41,590 nt of DNA from the NCBI RefSeq assembly GCF_000374825.1, contig NZ_KB895398.1, positions 1-41,590 of the forward strand. Direction: 5' to 3'. Positions within the stretch are counted from its first letter, which is position 1; every line of letters starts with the position of its first letter. Below are positions 25,479 to 34,321 of the stretch, one piece after another. The stretch comes from Paenibacillus sanguinis 2301083 = DSM 16941 (GTDB taxonomy: Bacteria > Bacillota > Bacilli > Paenibacillales > Paenibacillaceae). The position numbers and the translations under genes are program-made. A model generated the notes under the pieces. It was not told the DNA's origin. It ran no database searches and worked only from the letters and a program-made list of their open reading frames with translations.

Positions 25479-25907
25479 ATGATAACGTCCCCTTCTCTAA
25501 GTAAATTCATGGATTCCCTCATGAAAAATCAGCTAATTAACGATCTCATATCTAATAGCAGGGTAGGTATGAGACGTGGAAAAGTGACATTTTCCAGTTA
25601 TCCCTGCGGCTATCTCCAACCCTTGAATAAGAGTCATCAATTTCTTCCTAACCTATGCAATCACAGGCATTATGGACTCTTTATGGGGGATGATTAGGGA
25701 AGTCAAAGGCTAGTATAGTCACACGTTCGTCAATTGTCAAACAATAGGACAGGTGTTAAAAAGAAGAGCATGTGGCGAGGGGATTGCGCTGAACGATATG
25801 GAGAATGCCGGTTATGAACTGATCTAGCAATCTAGCATAAGTCCAAGCAACCGGAAGCTTCGAGTCATACGATACAAAATAGCTACTCTATGACTGGAGG
25901 GGAGATT
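25479..25907. other. Intergenic region between tdk and the DUF4183-like gene
   Basis: These 429 bases should hold the promoters of two divergent genes. I found no convincing promoter pair, RNA gene or reading frame; the only plus-strand frame here has no ribosome site and no recognisable content. Confidence 0.4.
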
Positions 25908-26321
25908 ATGCCGGTTATTCGCTTATATTTGCCAGCGGAGAGTATAATAACGGGCAGTGTGAATACGACAACAACAACGTCGGTTGTACCCGAGGTGCAG
26001 CGTTACACAGCAGTTATTGTGCTGGGGGATATCTTTGGAGGGACGACTACTCTGCAAGCGACCCGATTCACGAATAACCTTGGAAACACTGTGCCTGCGG
26101 GAGGGCTGGTGGTCCCGACTGCTAATGGCTACTACAATCTGTATGTCAATGGGGTTATGCAACGCGGAGGATTAAGTACCTTGACACCATCGAGTCTGGT
26201 CATCAATTCTGGATTAGTTATTGGCGCTACGGTTGTAGTAAATGTAGTCAATTTTAACTCTACCTCAGGCTCGGTATCCGATCTAAGCAACCTGTCCGTA
26301 ACGACGAATATAACTTATTAA
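25908..26321 (+). CDS. DUF4183-like protein, possibly spore or exosporium surface
   Basis: The 137-residue protein starts at ATG 25908 with GGAGGGGAG just upstream. It is rich in Thr, Val, Asn and Ser, almost free of charge in its second half, and has no signal peptide. The segment YYNLYVNGVMQRGG followed by LVINSG resembles the DUF4183 core (xxLYVNGVLQ), a family found in spore-forming Bacillota, often near spore surface or collagen-like proteins. A spore surface role is an inference. A terminator follows, then the convergent AraC gene. Confidence 0.7.
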   Translation: MPVIRLYLPAESIITGSVNTTTTTSVVPEVQRYTAVIVLGDIFGGTTTLQATRFTNNLGNTVPAGGLVVPTANGYYNLYVNGVMQRGGLSTLTPSSLVINSGLVIGATVVVNVVNFNSTSGSVSDLSNLSVTTNITY

Positions 26322-26339
26322 ATGATCTTGGTTCTGAGC

Positions 26340-26383
26340 AGCACTAGAGCAGGGATATTTCTCGTCATGCTTTGGTGCTTTTT
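26340..26383 (+). terminator. Terminator after the DUF4183-like gene
   Basis: A 12-bp stem including G-U pairs (26340-26351 with 26368-26379) has a 16-base loop and runs into TTTTT. Confidence 0.72.
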
Positions 26384-26409
26384 GCTATTAAGTTGAGTGG
26401 TTTATGGCT

Positions 26410-27282
26410 CTAATCGTTCATGAACTTTTTATACTCTTTAGGTGACATTCCGAATTCTTTTTTAAAAGCACGGTAAAAGGAGCTGTAATCACCAAAGCTA
26501 TATTTTTCAAACACAGCATCAATAGAACTGCCATGCAGGAGCTCTTGCCTGGATAAGTATAATTTCTTTCTAACTATATACTTGTGAATAGAAATTTTCA
26601 TGCTATCCGTAAATTTCTTGGACAGAAATGATTTGCTTACAAAAGTAGCATCGGCAATGTCCTGCACATGGATGCTCTCGTATATATGTTGATGGATATA
26701 ATTAAGTGCATTTGCCAGCAGATCGTTATTATTAAAATCCGTGGAGAAATAGGTGGATTGATGATACATTTTAGTCCTTGCGATACGGATCAATAATTCG
26801 TTTATGAACGAACGAGCTAACATATCCGATCCATACTCATTGGATACAGATTGAATCAAAATATTGTCAAGCAGATGATTAACAAGGATCACCATGTCAT
26901 TGGGCAAGTTGAGGTGGCAGCCCAGACAGTTAATATGGTTGAAGGGTTGAAGCAGGTTCGTGGTCTCCGTGGAAGCCAGCTGTAAATAATCAGGATGAAG
27001 CCAGAGTACATAACGTTCATAAGCCATGCTTGCCGTAATCTCAGCGTAATGCTTCTGTCCAGGCTGAATGAGCATGATATCACCTGCTTGAAGCTGGAAC
27101 TGCTGTCCCTCGACATGATAAGTGACCCGCCCAGACATGAAGAAATAAAATTCATAATAATCATGAGAATGCACCCCTCTTAATGAGGTTAACGAGGTGT
27201 CCTTATTGTAATGAATTTGATAGTCCGTATTCACCATACTTGGTTTTTTTCCATAAGGAGTAGGCTTCGCTTTTGTTTGCAT
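26410..27282 (-). CDS. AraC-family regulator with cupin sensor domain
   Basis: The protein has an N-terminal cupin-like ligand domain (HSHDYYEFYFFMSGRVTYHV, QLQAGDIMLIQPGQKHY) and a C-terminal double helix-turn-helix domain (VQDIADATFVSKSFLSKKF, SIDAVFEKYSFGDYSSFYRAFKKEFGMSPKEY quoted in part). I place the start at ATG 27282, where GGAGG is six bases upstream, giving 290 residues; 14 further codons upstream are open but lack a ribosome site. It is divergent from the phosphatase-transporter operon across about 250 bases and is its likely activator, responding to the imported compound or a breakdown product. Confidence 0.88.
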   Translation of the reverse strand: MQTKAKPTPYGKKPSMVNTDYQIHYNKDTSLTSLRGVHSHDYYEFYFFMSGRVTYHVEGQQFQLQAGDIMLIQPGQKHYAEITASMAYERYVLWLHPDYLQLASTETTNLLQPFNHINCLGCHLNLPNDMVILVNHLLDNILIQSVSNEYGSDMLARSFINELLIRIARTKMYHQSTYFSTDFNNNDLLANALNYIHQHIYESIHVQDIADATFVSKSFLSKKFTDSMKISIHKYIVRKKLYLSRQELLHGSSIDAVFEKYSFGDYSSFYRAFKKEFGMSPKEYKKFMND

Positions 27283-27533
27283 ATTGTCCTCCATGAATAA
27301 ATGGAAATATAATTCAAAATTCACATTTTATATTCGATAAGTAAGTGCCTTTGCTTGTCATTATGCATTATGAATGAAAATGGGATGTAAATGGACGGTA
27401 AAGCCAGCGTAAATCTTATAAAGCTAAGGGATTCAAGTAGACAAAATGCAAGGTTTTGAAGACGATAGTGCCTTTTTTTTCACTCCTGGACAAGTAAACT
27501 GTAATTGCAGGCAGCAAGAGGGAGTGGTGGTTT

Positions 27534-28376
27534 ATTAAGATAATTGAACAACAATCAATAGGTAAAAATGGACAAGCACAAAGCGAAGACGGTTTAGTAA
27601 TTACGGATCACTTTGTTGCAGTGGTGGACGGAGTCACTAGCAAGTCCGACTTTTGCTATCAGGGAAAAACAACAGGACGTCTCGCGATGGAGATGGTTAA
27701 AGGGCAGATTGAGCAGCTTTCGCCAACGGCAAGGCTGGAAGACCTGATTCAAAATGTGAACAGGGAATTTTCCAAAATATATCAAAAAATCGAATTCCCC
27801 TTGGAAAAAAGCAAAAGTGGATTTCAAGCGGTAGCTGTCATTTACTCCGATTGGCATCGGGAAATTTGGCTAATTGGGGATTGTCAGTTCATTATTGATG
27901 GGCAGTGGCATCTGAATGCCAAAAAGAGTGATATTGTCCTCGCTGAGATGCGGAGCTTGATCCTACAAATCCATGATCTTAAAGGTAATCCTAGGGTGAA
28001 GCATGAGCAGGATGAGGGAAGGCAAATTATACTTCCGTGGATTTTAGAGTCAGCCGTTTTTGCCAACAATGATCTTACTGAGTTTGGATACGCTGTACTT
28101 AATGGAGAGCCTATTCCGCAGAGCCTGATCAAAGTGTTCCCGCTGGGTGCAGGGAAGCATGAGATTATTCTCGCCAGCGATGGTTACCCAACGCTGGAAA
28201 ATACGCTTGAGAAGACAGAGCAAAGGTTGAGAGAGCAAATCGCTAGTGACCCCATGTGCTACAGGAATTATCTGTCTACCAAAGGTATGACCAAGCATTC
28301 TCTAAGCTTCGACGACAGGACTTATATCAAATTTATTATAGGAGAGGAAGATACTTATGAAGACGATGATGTTTAA
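27534..28376 (+). CDS. PP2C-family protein phosphatase-like enzyme
   Basis: The protein has the metal-binding pattern of PPM/PP2C phosphatases: E18-D19 in SEDG, D32-G33 in VAVVDG, GDCQFII (motif GDSR-like), D216 in ILASDGYPTL and D260-D261 in FDDRTYIKFI. It is about 280 residues, a bare catalytic domain with no membrane segment. The conserved N-terminus lies upstream of the first usual start codon (GTG 27621, inside VVDG). The frame is open from about 27497 with no ATG, GTG or TTG there; ATT 27534 follows GGGAG by nine bases and is the best candidate start. It overlaps the binding-protein gene by 20 bases. In this operon it may dephosphorylate an imported small molecule or regulate the importer. 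Confidence 0.75.
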   Translation: MKIIEQQSIGKNGQAQSEDGLVITDHFVAVVDGVTSKSDFCYQGKTTGRLAMEMVKGQIEQLSPTARLEDLIQNVNREFSKIYQKIEFPLEKSKSGFQAVAVIYSDWHREIWLIGDCQFIIDGQWHLNAKKSDIVLAEMRSLILQIHDLKGNPRVKHEQDEGRQIILPWILESAVFANNDLTEFGYAVLNGEPIPQSLIKVFPLGAGKHEIILASDGYPTLENTLEKTEQRLREQIASDPMCYRNYLSTKGMTKHSLSFDDRTYIKFIIGEEDTYEDDDV

Positions 28377-29478
28377 GGTGCTGACGATGTTGTTATTAAC
28401 GGCTGTATTTATGGCGGGCTGCGGGACAACAACAAGCGATACTTCTGATAAGAGTGGAGGAAATGCTGATTCGCCAAGTCAAGCCGGTGATATGAAGACC
28501 ATTCTAACCCAGAAGCCGACGGGAGAACGAATTGTTCTGGCTACTAATAATGCAAGTGATGGACGAGATACTTGGTTGAAAGCCAAGATCGAAGAGGCTG
28601 GCTTTCATGCAGAAATTGTCCCTTTAGGCGGCGGGGATATTACCTCTCGGGTTATTTCCGAGGCGAGTAATCCAACACTTAATGTGGTATGGGGACCTTC
28701 TGACAGCATGTTTGAGTCCATGGTTCAAGCGGACGCATTGGAGAAATGGACACCCGAGTGGGCAGACAAAGTGGCAGGCGTAGCAGAGGATAATGGATAT
28801 AGCTGGACCTATGAGATTCAGCCCAAGCTACTGGTTGCCAATCCGGAAGTCTATACGTCTGACACGGTTCCAACAAGCTATCAGGATTTATGGGAAAAAG
28901 AAATGTATCATGGCAAGTATGCTGTTCCTGTGGACTTTGGAGGTACAACCAACCGAGCCATTATTGGCGGGATATTAGGACAATATCTGGATGCTAATGG
29001 GGAACTGGGGGTATCTGCGGAGGGATGGAACGCGATCAAGCAATACTTTGCGTATGGTTACAAAACACCACAGGGAGAGAATGATTTCCAGAATATGGCC
29101 AGCGGCGAAGTTCCTATCACTTTCACTTATGCCTCGGGGCTAAAGGGCAAAATGGAGACTTTTAATGTGACACCCATCATTATTTACTCAGCCACTGGAG
29201 AGCCTTCCAATGCCAATCAGATCGGAGTATTGAAGAATAGCAATCAAGCCAAGCTGGAGGAATCGATACGACTGGCTAACTGGCTGGGCAGTGCAGAGGT
29301 GATTGGTGAATATGCTTCCCAATATGGCAGTATGGTTGTGAATAAGGATGCAACAGATCAAATGATTCCGCTTATGCAGGAAGTAACAAAGAACTTCAAG
29401 GCACAACAACTTGATTGGGATTACGTTAACTCGATGATGGATGAATGGGTGGCCAAGATTCAACTGGAGTATATGTAA
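28357..29478 (+). CDS. ABC transporter substrate-binding lipoprotein (Fe3+/phosphonate/polyamine class)
   Basis: The 373-residue lipoprotein has lipobox FMAGC (Cys at about residue 22) and a Ser/Gly tether. Mature segments GERIVLATNNASDGRDTWLK, PTLNVVWGPSDSMFE, VPTSYQDLWEKEMYHGKYAV and LANWLGSAEVIGEYASQYGS resemble the SBP_bac_6/8 class that binds Fe3+, 2-aminoethylphosphonate or spermidine. The ATG lies within the phosphatase gene, with AGGAGAGG upstream. It shows no run of ferric-binding Tyr residues near the C-terminus, so an anionic or phosphorylated ligand is more likely than iron, though this is weak evidence. Confidence 0.87.
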   Translation: MKTMMFKVLTMLLLTAVFMAGCGTTTSDTSDKSGGNADSPSQAGDMKTILTQKPTGERIVLATNNASDGRDTWLKAKIEEAGFHAEIVPLGGGDITSRVISEASNPTLNVVWGPSDSMFESMVQADALEKWTPEWADKVAGVAEDNGYSWTYEIQPKLLVANPEVYTSDTVPTSYQDLWEKEMYHGKYAVPVDFGGTTNRAIIGGILGQYLDANGELGVSAEGWNAIKQYFAYGYKTPQGENDFQNMASGEVPITFTYASGLKGKMETFNVTPIIIYSATGEPSNANQIGVLKNSNQAKLEESIRLANWLGSAEVIGEYASQYGSMVVNKDATDQMIPLMQEVTKNFKAQQLDWDYVNSMMDEWVAKIQLEYM

Positions 29479-29506
29479 TAACTCGATACATGAGAGGTAT
29501 GCAAAC

Positions 29507-30532
29507 ATGATTGAATTAAATAATGTCCAGATCAGATTTGGAGATTTTGTGGCTATTGAGAACCTGTCCTTGGAGATCCAAAAGGGTGAATTTTTTACCT
29601 TTTTGGGGCCTTCGGGATGTGGAAAGACCACAACACTTAGAGCTATTGCCGGGTTTATCATTCCGACACACGGAAGTGTAAAGGTAAAGAACGAGGATAT
29701 CACCTACAAGCCTATCGAAAAGAGAGGTATAGGGATGGTGTTTCAGAGTTATGCCTTATTTCCGACAATGAGTGTGGAAGAGAACATTATCTTTGGGTTG
29801 AAGGAGAACAAATGGTCTAAAGAGAACATCAGGTTACGACTGAAGGAAGTAGCGGATATGGTCAATTTGACCTCGGAGCAACTGAAGAAGAATGTATCCC
29901 AGCTCTCGGGAGGTCAGCAGCAGAGGGTAGCTATTGCAAGAACGCTTGCTTTGCGGCCGGAAATTATTGTTCTGGACGAACCACTTTCCAATCTGGATGC
30001 CAGGCTTAGAGTGCAGCTGCGCATGGAATTGAAAAAAATTCAACTGGCTGCGGGAGTGACCATGATTTACGTGACCCATGACCAGGAAGAAGCCCTGACG
30101 CTCTCCGACAGAATAGCCGTCTTCAACAACGGCTGTATTGAACAGATAGGAACCCCTCGTGAAGTATACTATCACCCTAAAACTGAATTTGTTAGTCAGT
30201 TCATTGGTGACTCAAATCGTTTGACTCCGGGAATTGTTCAGAGGCTTGTGGAGTTAAATCCAGACTTTACTGCGGAGCGGGATAAGCATGTTTATGTCCG
30301 GGGAGAGCATGTGAAGGAGGAGATTAGCCCGGAAGAGAGTGCTGAATACCTTGTGCTGGATGCGGAATTTGAGCTGGAAGAGTTCTATGGGCTGACGACA
30401 AGAAAGACCTTTAAGGTGGGGAATGACAGCCTGAAATCCATTTCTACAAATATCAATGGAATCATGAACAGGGGCGAGCGTAAGCGCCTATATATCAGCA
30501 AGAATGACCTCATGACCTTCCGGGGTGAATGA
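29507..30532 (+). CDS. ABC transporter ATP-binding protein (PotA/FbpC/PhnT-like)
   Basis: The 341-residue ATPase has Walker A GPSGCGKTTTLRAIAG, the Q-loop MVFQSYALFPTMSV, signature LSGGQQQRVAIARTLA, Walker B IVLDEPLSNLD, an H-loop (YVTHDQEEA) and a C-terminal TOBE-like regulatory segment. I choose ATG 29507, since the family begins MIELNNVQIRFG and GAGGT precedes it; the frame continues open into the previous gene without family similarity. Its stop overlaps the ATG of the permease (ATGA), showing coupled translation. Confidence 0.93.
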   Translation: MIELNNVQIRFGDFVAIENLSLEIQKGEFFTFLGPSGCGKTTTLRAIAGFIIPTHGSVKVKNEDITYKPIEKRGIGMVFQSYALFPTMSVEENIIFGLKENKWSKENIRLRLKEVADMVNLTSEQLKKNVSQLSGGQQQRVAIARTLALRPEIIVLDEPLSNLDARLRVQLRMELKKIQLAAGVTMIYVTHDQEEALTLSDRIAVFNNGCIEQIGTPREVYYHPKTEFVSQFIGDSNRLTPGIVQRLVELNPDFTAERDKHVYVRGEHVKEEISPEESAEYLVLDAEFELEEFYGLTTRKTFKVGNDSLKSISTNINGIMNRGERKRLYISKNDLMTFRGE

Positions 30533-32247
30533 ATATGGAGATGCTAAAGAACAATTATAAATTAAGAAAGCTTGCCGGTATTTTGGCGCTGGGCATTGTG
30601 CTTGGATGGGGTGTATTCACCTGGTTAATTTATCCTAATCTGAAGCTGCTTAATATTACCCTATGGACAGACGGCCAGTTTGATCTTAAGCCCGTACTGA
30701 ACATTCTTGCTTCGGAACGTGCGATCATTAGCCTGAGAAATTCTTTTGTGCTTGCCTGCTGCCTTACCATTACAGTAAATATTTTAGGCCTGTTTCAAAT
30801 CCTCATCCTGGATTATTTCAAAATAAAGGGGAGTCGGTGGCTCTCTATCGCCTATCATTCTCCGCTGATATGTAATGGTATGGTGTTGGTTATGGCATAC
30901 AATTTCCTGTACGGGAGCCAGGGATTGCTTACAAACTGGATTCCGGGACTCGAGCCTCTATGGTTTAAGGGCTTCTGGCCCGTCCTGATTGAGCTAACCT
31001 TTGCTGGCACGGCCAATCATATCCTATTTGTTCGTGACTCATTGAAGTCTGTCGATTACCAGACGGTTGAGGCTGCGCAAAATATGGGTATTCGGAGCGG
31101 ACGCATCCTTTGGAAGGTTGTATTGCCTGCTTTAAAGCCTTCTATTTTTGCAGCATCCATTCTCACGTTCATTGTGGGTATATCAGCCCTTGCTACCCCA
31201 CAGGTTCTGGGTGGAGATCAGTTTGAGACCATTAATATTTTGATTTATTCATTCTCCAAAACTTTGACTACAAGGAATTATGCGGCGATTCTAGCCATAT
31301 TTCTGGGGTTGATTACGGTCATCATCCTGCTTGTATCCAATTATATCGAGAGGAAGGGAAACTATCGTTCTGTATCAAAAGTGAAAACTCCATTGCAAAA
31401 GCAAGATATCAAATCTCCTGTGCTTCGTGGAATAGTGACTGCTATTGCGCATGTTATCGCGGTGATCCAAACGGTGCCCTTACTGGCGGTTTTTTGTTTT
31501 TCATTTATGCCTGTAACTGATCTGTACAACGGAGTTATCGATTTCAGCAGCTTCTCGCTAAATAATTATTATGCCGTATTCTCCTCGACAACGGGAATTC
31601 GCCCAGTATTCACCAGTATCATCTACGCCGCTCTGGCCAGTCTCATCGTAATTGCAGTGATGCTGATCTTGGGCAGAATCATTGTCAAGCACAGCAACAC
31701 ATGGACAAATGCATTGGAACTGCTACTTCAAATTCCTTGGTTCCTGCCTGCAACCTTAATTGCGCTGGGGTTGATTATGGCTTTCAATAAGCCTAGCTTG
31801 TTGGTCTTGGGTAATGTTCTGACGGGGACCGCCTTCATCCTGCTATTAGGTTATATTATTCTTAAAATACCTTACACTCTTCGCATGGTTAAAGCGGCTT
31901 ATACCAGTGTTGACCATTCCCTGGAGGATGCCGCCAAAAATTTAGGGGCTTCTTCTTTCAAGACGTATGTGCGAGTCGTATTTCCGATTATTTTACCAGC
32001 CGTACTTTCTATTTTCTTACTGAATTTTATTGGTTTGTTGTCAGAATACGACATGTCCGTATTCTTATTTCATCCCTTATATCAGCCGCTGGGTGTAGTC
32101 CTAAATGCAGCTACTTCATCGGAAGCTTCGCCGCAGGCCCAGATGCTAAGCTTCGTGTATTCAGTCCTTATTATGTTGGTGTCTACTTTAGTCATTTTGT
32201 TTGTTTATGAACGCAAAAGACATGGCTCCCAGTCCAGTCAAATATGA
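30529..32247 (+). CDS. Fused two-domain ABC permease
   Basis: The 572-residue membrane protein contains two complete BPD_transp_1 permease domains in one chain. Each has its own EAA loop: EAAQNMGIRSGRILWKVVLP near residue 181 and DAAKNLGASSFKTYVRVVFP near residue 467. About 12 helices are visible. This FbpB/ThiP-like fusion replaces two separate subunits and fits iron, thiamine and phosphonate-type importers. It contrasts with the neighbouring transporter at 34.3-38.3 kb, where the two permeases are separate. The phosphoesterase gene follows after 18 bases. Confidence 0.93.
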   Translation: MNMEMLKNNYKLRKLAGILALGIVLGWGVFTWLIYPNLKLLNITLWTDGQFDLKPVLNILASERAIISLRNSFVLACCLTITVNILGLFQILILDYFKIKGSRWLSIAYHSPLICNGMVLVMAYNFLYGSQGLLTNWIPGLEPLWFKGFWPVLIELTFAGTANHILFVRDSLKSVDYQTVEAAQNMGIRSGRILWKVVLPALKPSIFAASILTFIVGISALATPQVLGGDQFETINILIYSFSKTLTTRNYAAILAIFLGLITVIILLVSNYIERKGNYRSVSKVKTPLQKQDIKSPVLRGIVTAIAHVIAVIQTVPLLAVFCFSFMPVTDLYNGVIDFSSFSLNNYYAVFSSTTGIRPVFTSIIYAALASLIVIAVMLILGRIIVKHSNTWTNALELLLQIPWFLPATLIALGLIMAFNKPSLLVLGNVLTGTAFILLLGYIILKIPYTLRMVKAAYTSVDHSLEDAAKNLGASSFKTYVRVVFPIILPAVLSIFLLNFIGLLSEYDMSVFLFHPLYQPLGVVLNAATSSEASPQAQMLSFVYSVLIMLVSTLVILFVYERKRHGSQSSQI

Positions 32248-32265
32248 TGCAGAGAGGTTTTAGCC

Positions 32266-32928
32266 ATGATTAAAGAAAGCGAGCTAAAGTTTTATCCTGA
32301 TGGAAGAGCAAAGGACTATCTGGGAAACACGATTATCAGTTTCTTGAATAGTGAGCTGTATAATATCTACCGGGAGAGTATTAAAGTCATGGAGGCTCTC
32401 AAAAATACTGAATTGGCTCAGTCCTACGCATTTCTGCCACCCTCTTCGTTCCATGTTACGATTTTGACGCTTTGTCGCGAGATGGATCGAGGGACACCGT
32501 ACTGGCCCCGGATTTGTTCTCCCGAGGAGGAGTTTATCCAAATAGATAAGAAGCTAAAAGAAACGGTGGAGCAAATTCCCAAGCCGCAGGGTATAAAAAT
32601 GGAGGTGGATTGCTGTCTTCCGATCAATATTCGCCTCAAGCCTGCTTCTGCACACGATGAGCAGAAAATTCGGGATTATCGTGATAGGGTGTCTGAAGCC
32701 GTAGGTATCCGGCATGCAGGTCATGATGAGTTTGCCTTTCATTTAACCTACTCCTATCAGTTGTATGAGCTAAGCCATCAAGAGCAGGCTATGGCACAGG
32801 CCTTCTGCCGTCATTACACCGAGGTTCTGCGGAAAAAGGTAGCACCTTTTGAACTTCCTGAACCAGAGTTTGTCATTTTTAATAATATGCTTGAATATGA
32901 ACCGGATCTGTCTCGCCGCAAGTTATGA
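32266..32928 (+). CDS. DUF1868-like 2H phosphoesterase
   Basis: The 220-residue soluble protein carries the two H-x-T motifs of the 2H phosphoesterase superfamily: H63-V-T65 in SFHVTILTL and H159-L-T161 in FAFHLTYSY, about 96 residues apart. The N-terminus FYPDGRAKDYLGNTIISFL resembles the DUF1868 family. 2H enzymes open 2',3'-cyclic phosphates and other cyclic or linear phosphodiesters by two-histidine acid-base catalysis. It is the last gene of the phosphatase-ABC operon, with a terminator just after it, so it probably acts in the cytoplasm on the imported compound. The substrate is not known. Confidence 0.82.
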   Translation: MIKESELKFYPDGRAKDYLGNTIISFLNSELYNIYRESIKVMEALKNTELAQSYAFLPPSSFHVTILTLCREMDRGTPYWPRICSPEEEFIQIDKKLKETVEQIPKPQGIKMEVDCCLPINIRLKPASAHDEQKIRDYRDRVSEAVGIRHAGHDEFAFHLTYSYQLYELSHQEQAMAQAFCRHYTEVLRKKVAPFELPEPEFVIFNNMLEYEPDLSRRKL

Positions 32929-32957
32929 AAGCAGGCAACGCCAGAACCAATTTTGCA

Positions 32958-33005
32958 GCCGTCCAGACAATCAGTGAATACTGATTCCGGGCGGCTCTAT
33001 TTTTA
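32958..33005 (+). terminator. Terminator of the phosphatase-ABC-phosphoesterase operon
   Basis: A two-part stem (32958-32964 with 32989-32995, then AATCAGT with ACTGATT inside) has a four-base loop and is followed by TCTATTTTTATA. Confidence 0.82.
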
Positions 33006-33030
33006 TATGGAATCCTAACAGGAGGCAAGG

Positions 33031-33108
33031 ATGATGAATCTGATACCTTTTTTTGTTTTATATACATTTTTTGGGCAAACGGGCAGATGGATGTTTTTTT
33101 TGATTTAA
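33031..33108 (+). CDS. Possible small hydrophobic peptide (25 residues)
   Basis: ATG ATG at 33031 follows GGAGG (33021-33025) at good spacing, and the frame encodes MMNLIPFFVLYTFFGQ then TGRWMFFLI and stop. The peptide is strongly hydrophobic with one Arg, like a small membrane peptide or a leader peptide. It stands in the 400-base gap between the first operon's terminator and the GntR gene. T-rich DNA easily encodes Phe-rich chance peptides, so the ribosome site is the main evidence. Confidence 0.4.
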   Translation: MMNLIPFFVLYTFFGQTGRWMFFLI

Positions 33109-33407
33109 TGGGTTGCTTGTGTACTTTTTCTGCTTTGTTGGTATACATAGGTCACGTAATGTTGCTGATCATGCAACCAAGAGATATAGACAACTACCCC
33201 CCTCTCCTTATAGCAACAGCCATTTATGAACGCAATTCAGATATGATATAAGGCTTTTTAGCAGACAAATCCGCATTATGAGGCTTTTACGCTGCTTACA
33301 ATATCTTTAAAATGCGAAAACACGGACTTAACAATGTTGAAGTAAGCTTATTTCAGATGTCTAGACCTGTTAAAAGGACTAAGAGGAGGAAATGGAGGAT
33401 AACGCGC

Positions 33408-34148
33408 TTGGCTTTTTATCAGAACATCAAGCAGGAAATTGAACGCATGCTGGAAAACCGGCTATGGAAAGTGGGGCAGAAGCTGCCTTCGGAATATGAA
33501 TTGGCGAATTACTTTGATGTCAGTCGGGAAACCCTCCGTTCGGCGATCCGTTTGCTGGAGAAGGAGGGGAAGTTGCTGGTGAAGCATGGCGTTGGTATAT
33601 TCGTCATCAAACCGTTGACGGTTATTCCGAGTCGGCTGGAAATTTTGCAAAGCATCGGCAAGATGATCAAGCTGGCCGGATTGGAAGAAGGCGAGGATAA
33701 AATCATTATCAAGGAGGAAGAGTGCGCCCCGGACTGGGCAGATGCCTTGCGTGTTCCGGTCGGTTCGCCGGTAAAGAAGATGGAGCGGTTCCGCTACGCC
33801 GAAGGAGAAGTCATTGTATGCTCGATCAATATTATTCCGCATCACATTGTGGGCAAAGCATTTGAAATTGAAGCGACCAATCCCTCGTTGTTTCAACTGC
33901 TGGAAGAGAAGCATGGTGTCGTTATTGCCAGATCCGATACCGAACTGAGGGTGCCGTCCAGAAGCGATCCGTACGTGCAGCACTTGCAGGGTGACAAGGC
34001 AGAAGACACACCGGTACTGCTGATGAAGCAGTTGCATTATGACGAGCGAAACAGCGAGGTTCTATATTCCTATGATTATATGCGCAACGATGTATTTCGC
34101 TTCTGGGTTCGGCGAGAGCGGCATTTGAATGGAGGAGGATCGGCTTGA
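33408..34148 (+). CDS. GntR/HutC-family regulator with UTRA ligand domain
   Basis: The winged helix (KVGQKLPSEYELANYFDVSRETLRSAIRLLEKEG and GKLLVKHGVGIFV; quoted blocks are the recognition and wing) is followed by a UTRA effector domain (PVGSPVKKMERFRYAEGEVI, SIDYM-like end YSYDYMRNDVFRFWV). TTG 33408 is the best start, nine bases after GGAGG at 33394-33398, giving 246 residues, typical for HutC members. The frame is open for 32 more codons, rich in Lys and Arg. UTRA proteins are usually repressors released by the transported molecule or its derivative. It heads the second transporter operon. Confidence 0.88.
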   Translation: MAFYQNIKQEIERMLENRLWKVGQKLPSEYELANYFDVSRETLRSAIRLLEKEGKLLVKHGVGIFVIKPLTVIPSRLEILQSIGKMIKLAGLEEGEDKIIIKEEECAPDWADALRVPVGSPVKKMERFRYAEGEVIVCSINIIPHHIVGKAFEIEATNPSLFQLLEEKHGVVIARSDTELRVPSRSDPYVQHLQGDKAEDTPVLLMKQLHYDERNSEVLYSYDYMRNDVFRFWVRRERHLNGGGSA

Positions 34149-34180
34149 CGACAACTTAAAGGCTGCGAGGGTTCTGATTG

Positions 34181-34219
34181 CGACTCATCCGCGTTTTGCT
34201 GTGGACGCTGGGTGAGTCG
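34181..34219 (+). promoter_or_regulatory. Hairpin in the GntR-permease gap
   Basis: A 10-bp stem (34181-34190 with 34210-34219, one G-U) has a 19-base loop and no T-run. It lies in the 173-base gap between regulator and permease and may affect mRNA stability or translation. Its function is unknown. Confidence 0.4.
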
Positions 34220-34321
34220 GATACGCTGGAGAGCTTGCTCTCACAGACGATGCTAACATGGCAACGCGAAATCGCGAGTTGCGCTGGCCTTGCGGCAGAA
34301 TTGTCAAAGGAGGAAAGAAGG

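Noticed and set aside
25800..25880. Possible tRNA-like segment before the DUF4183-like gene
   Set aside because: A TTCGAGTC stretch suggested a T-loop, but no cloverleaf or acceptor stem could be formed.
32462..32742. Overlapping minus-strand frames over the 2H phosphoesterase
   Set aside because: Antisense shadows with no start signals; the plus-strand gene has clear motifs and operon position.
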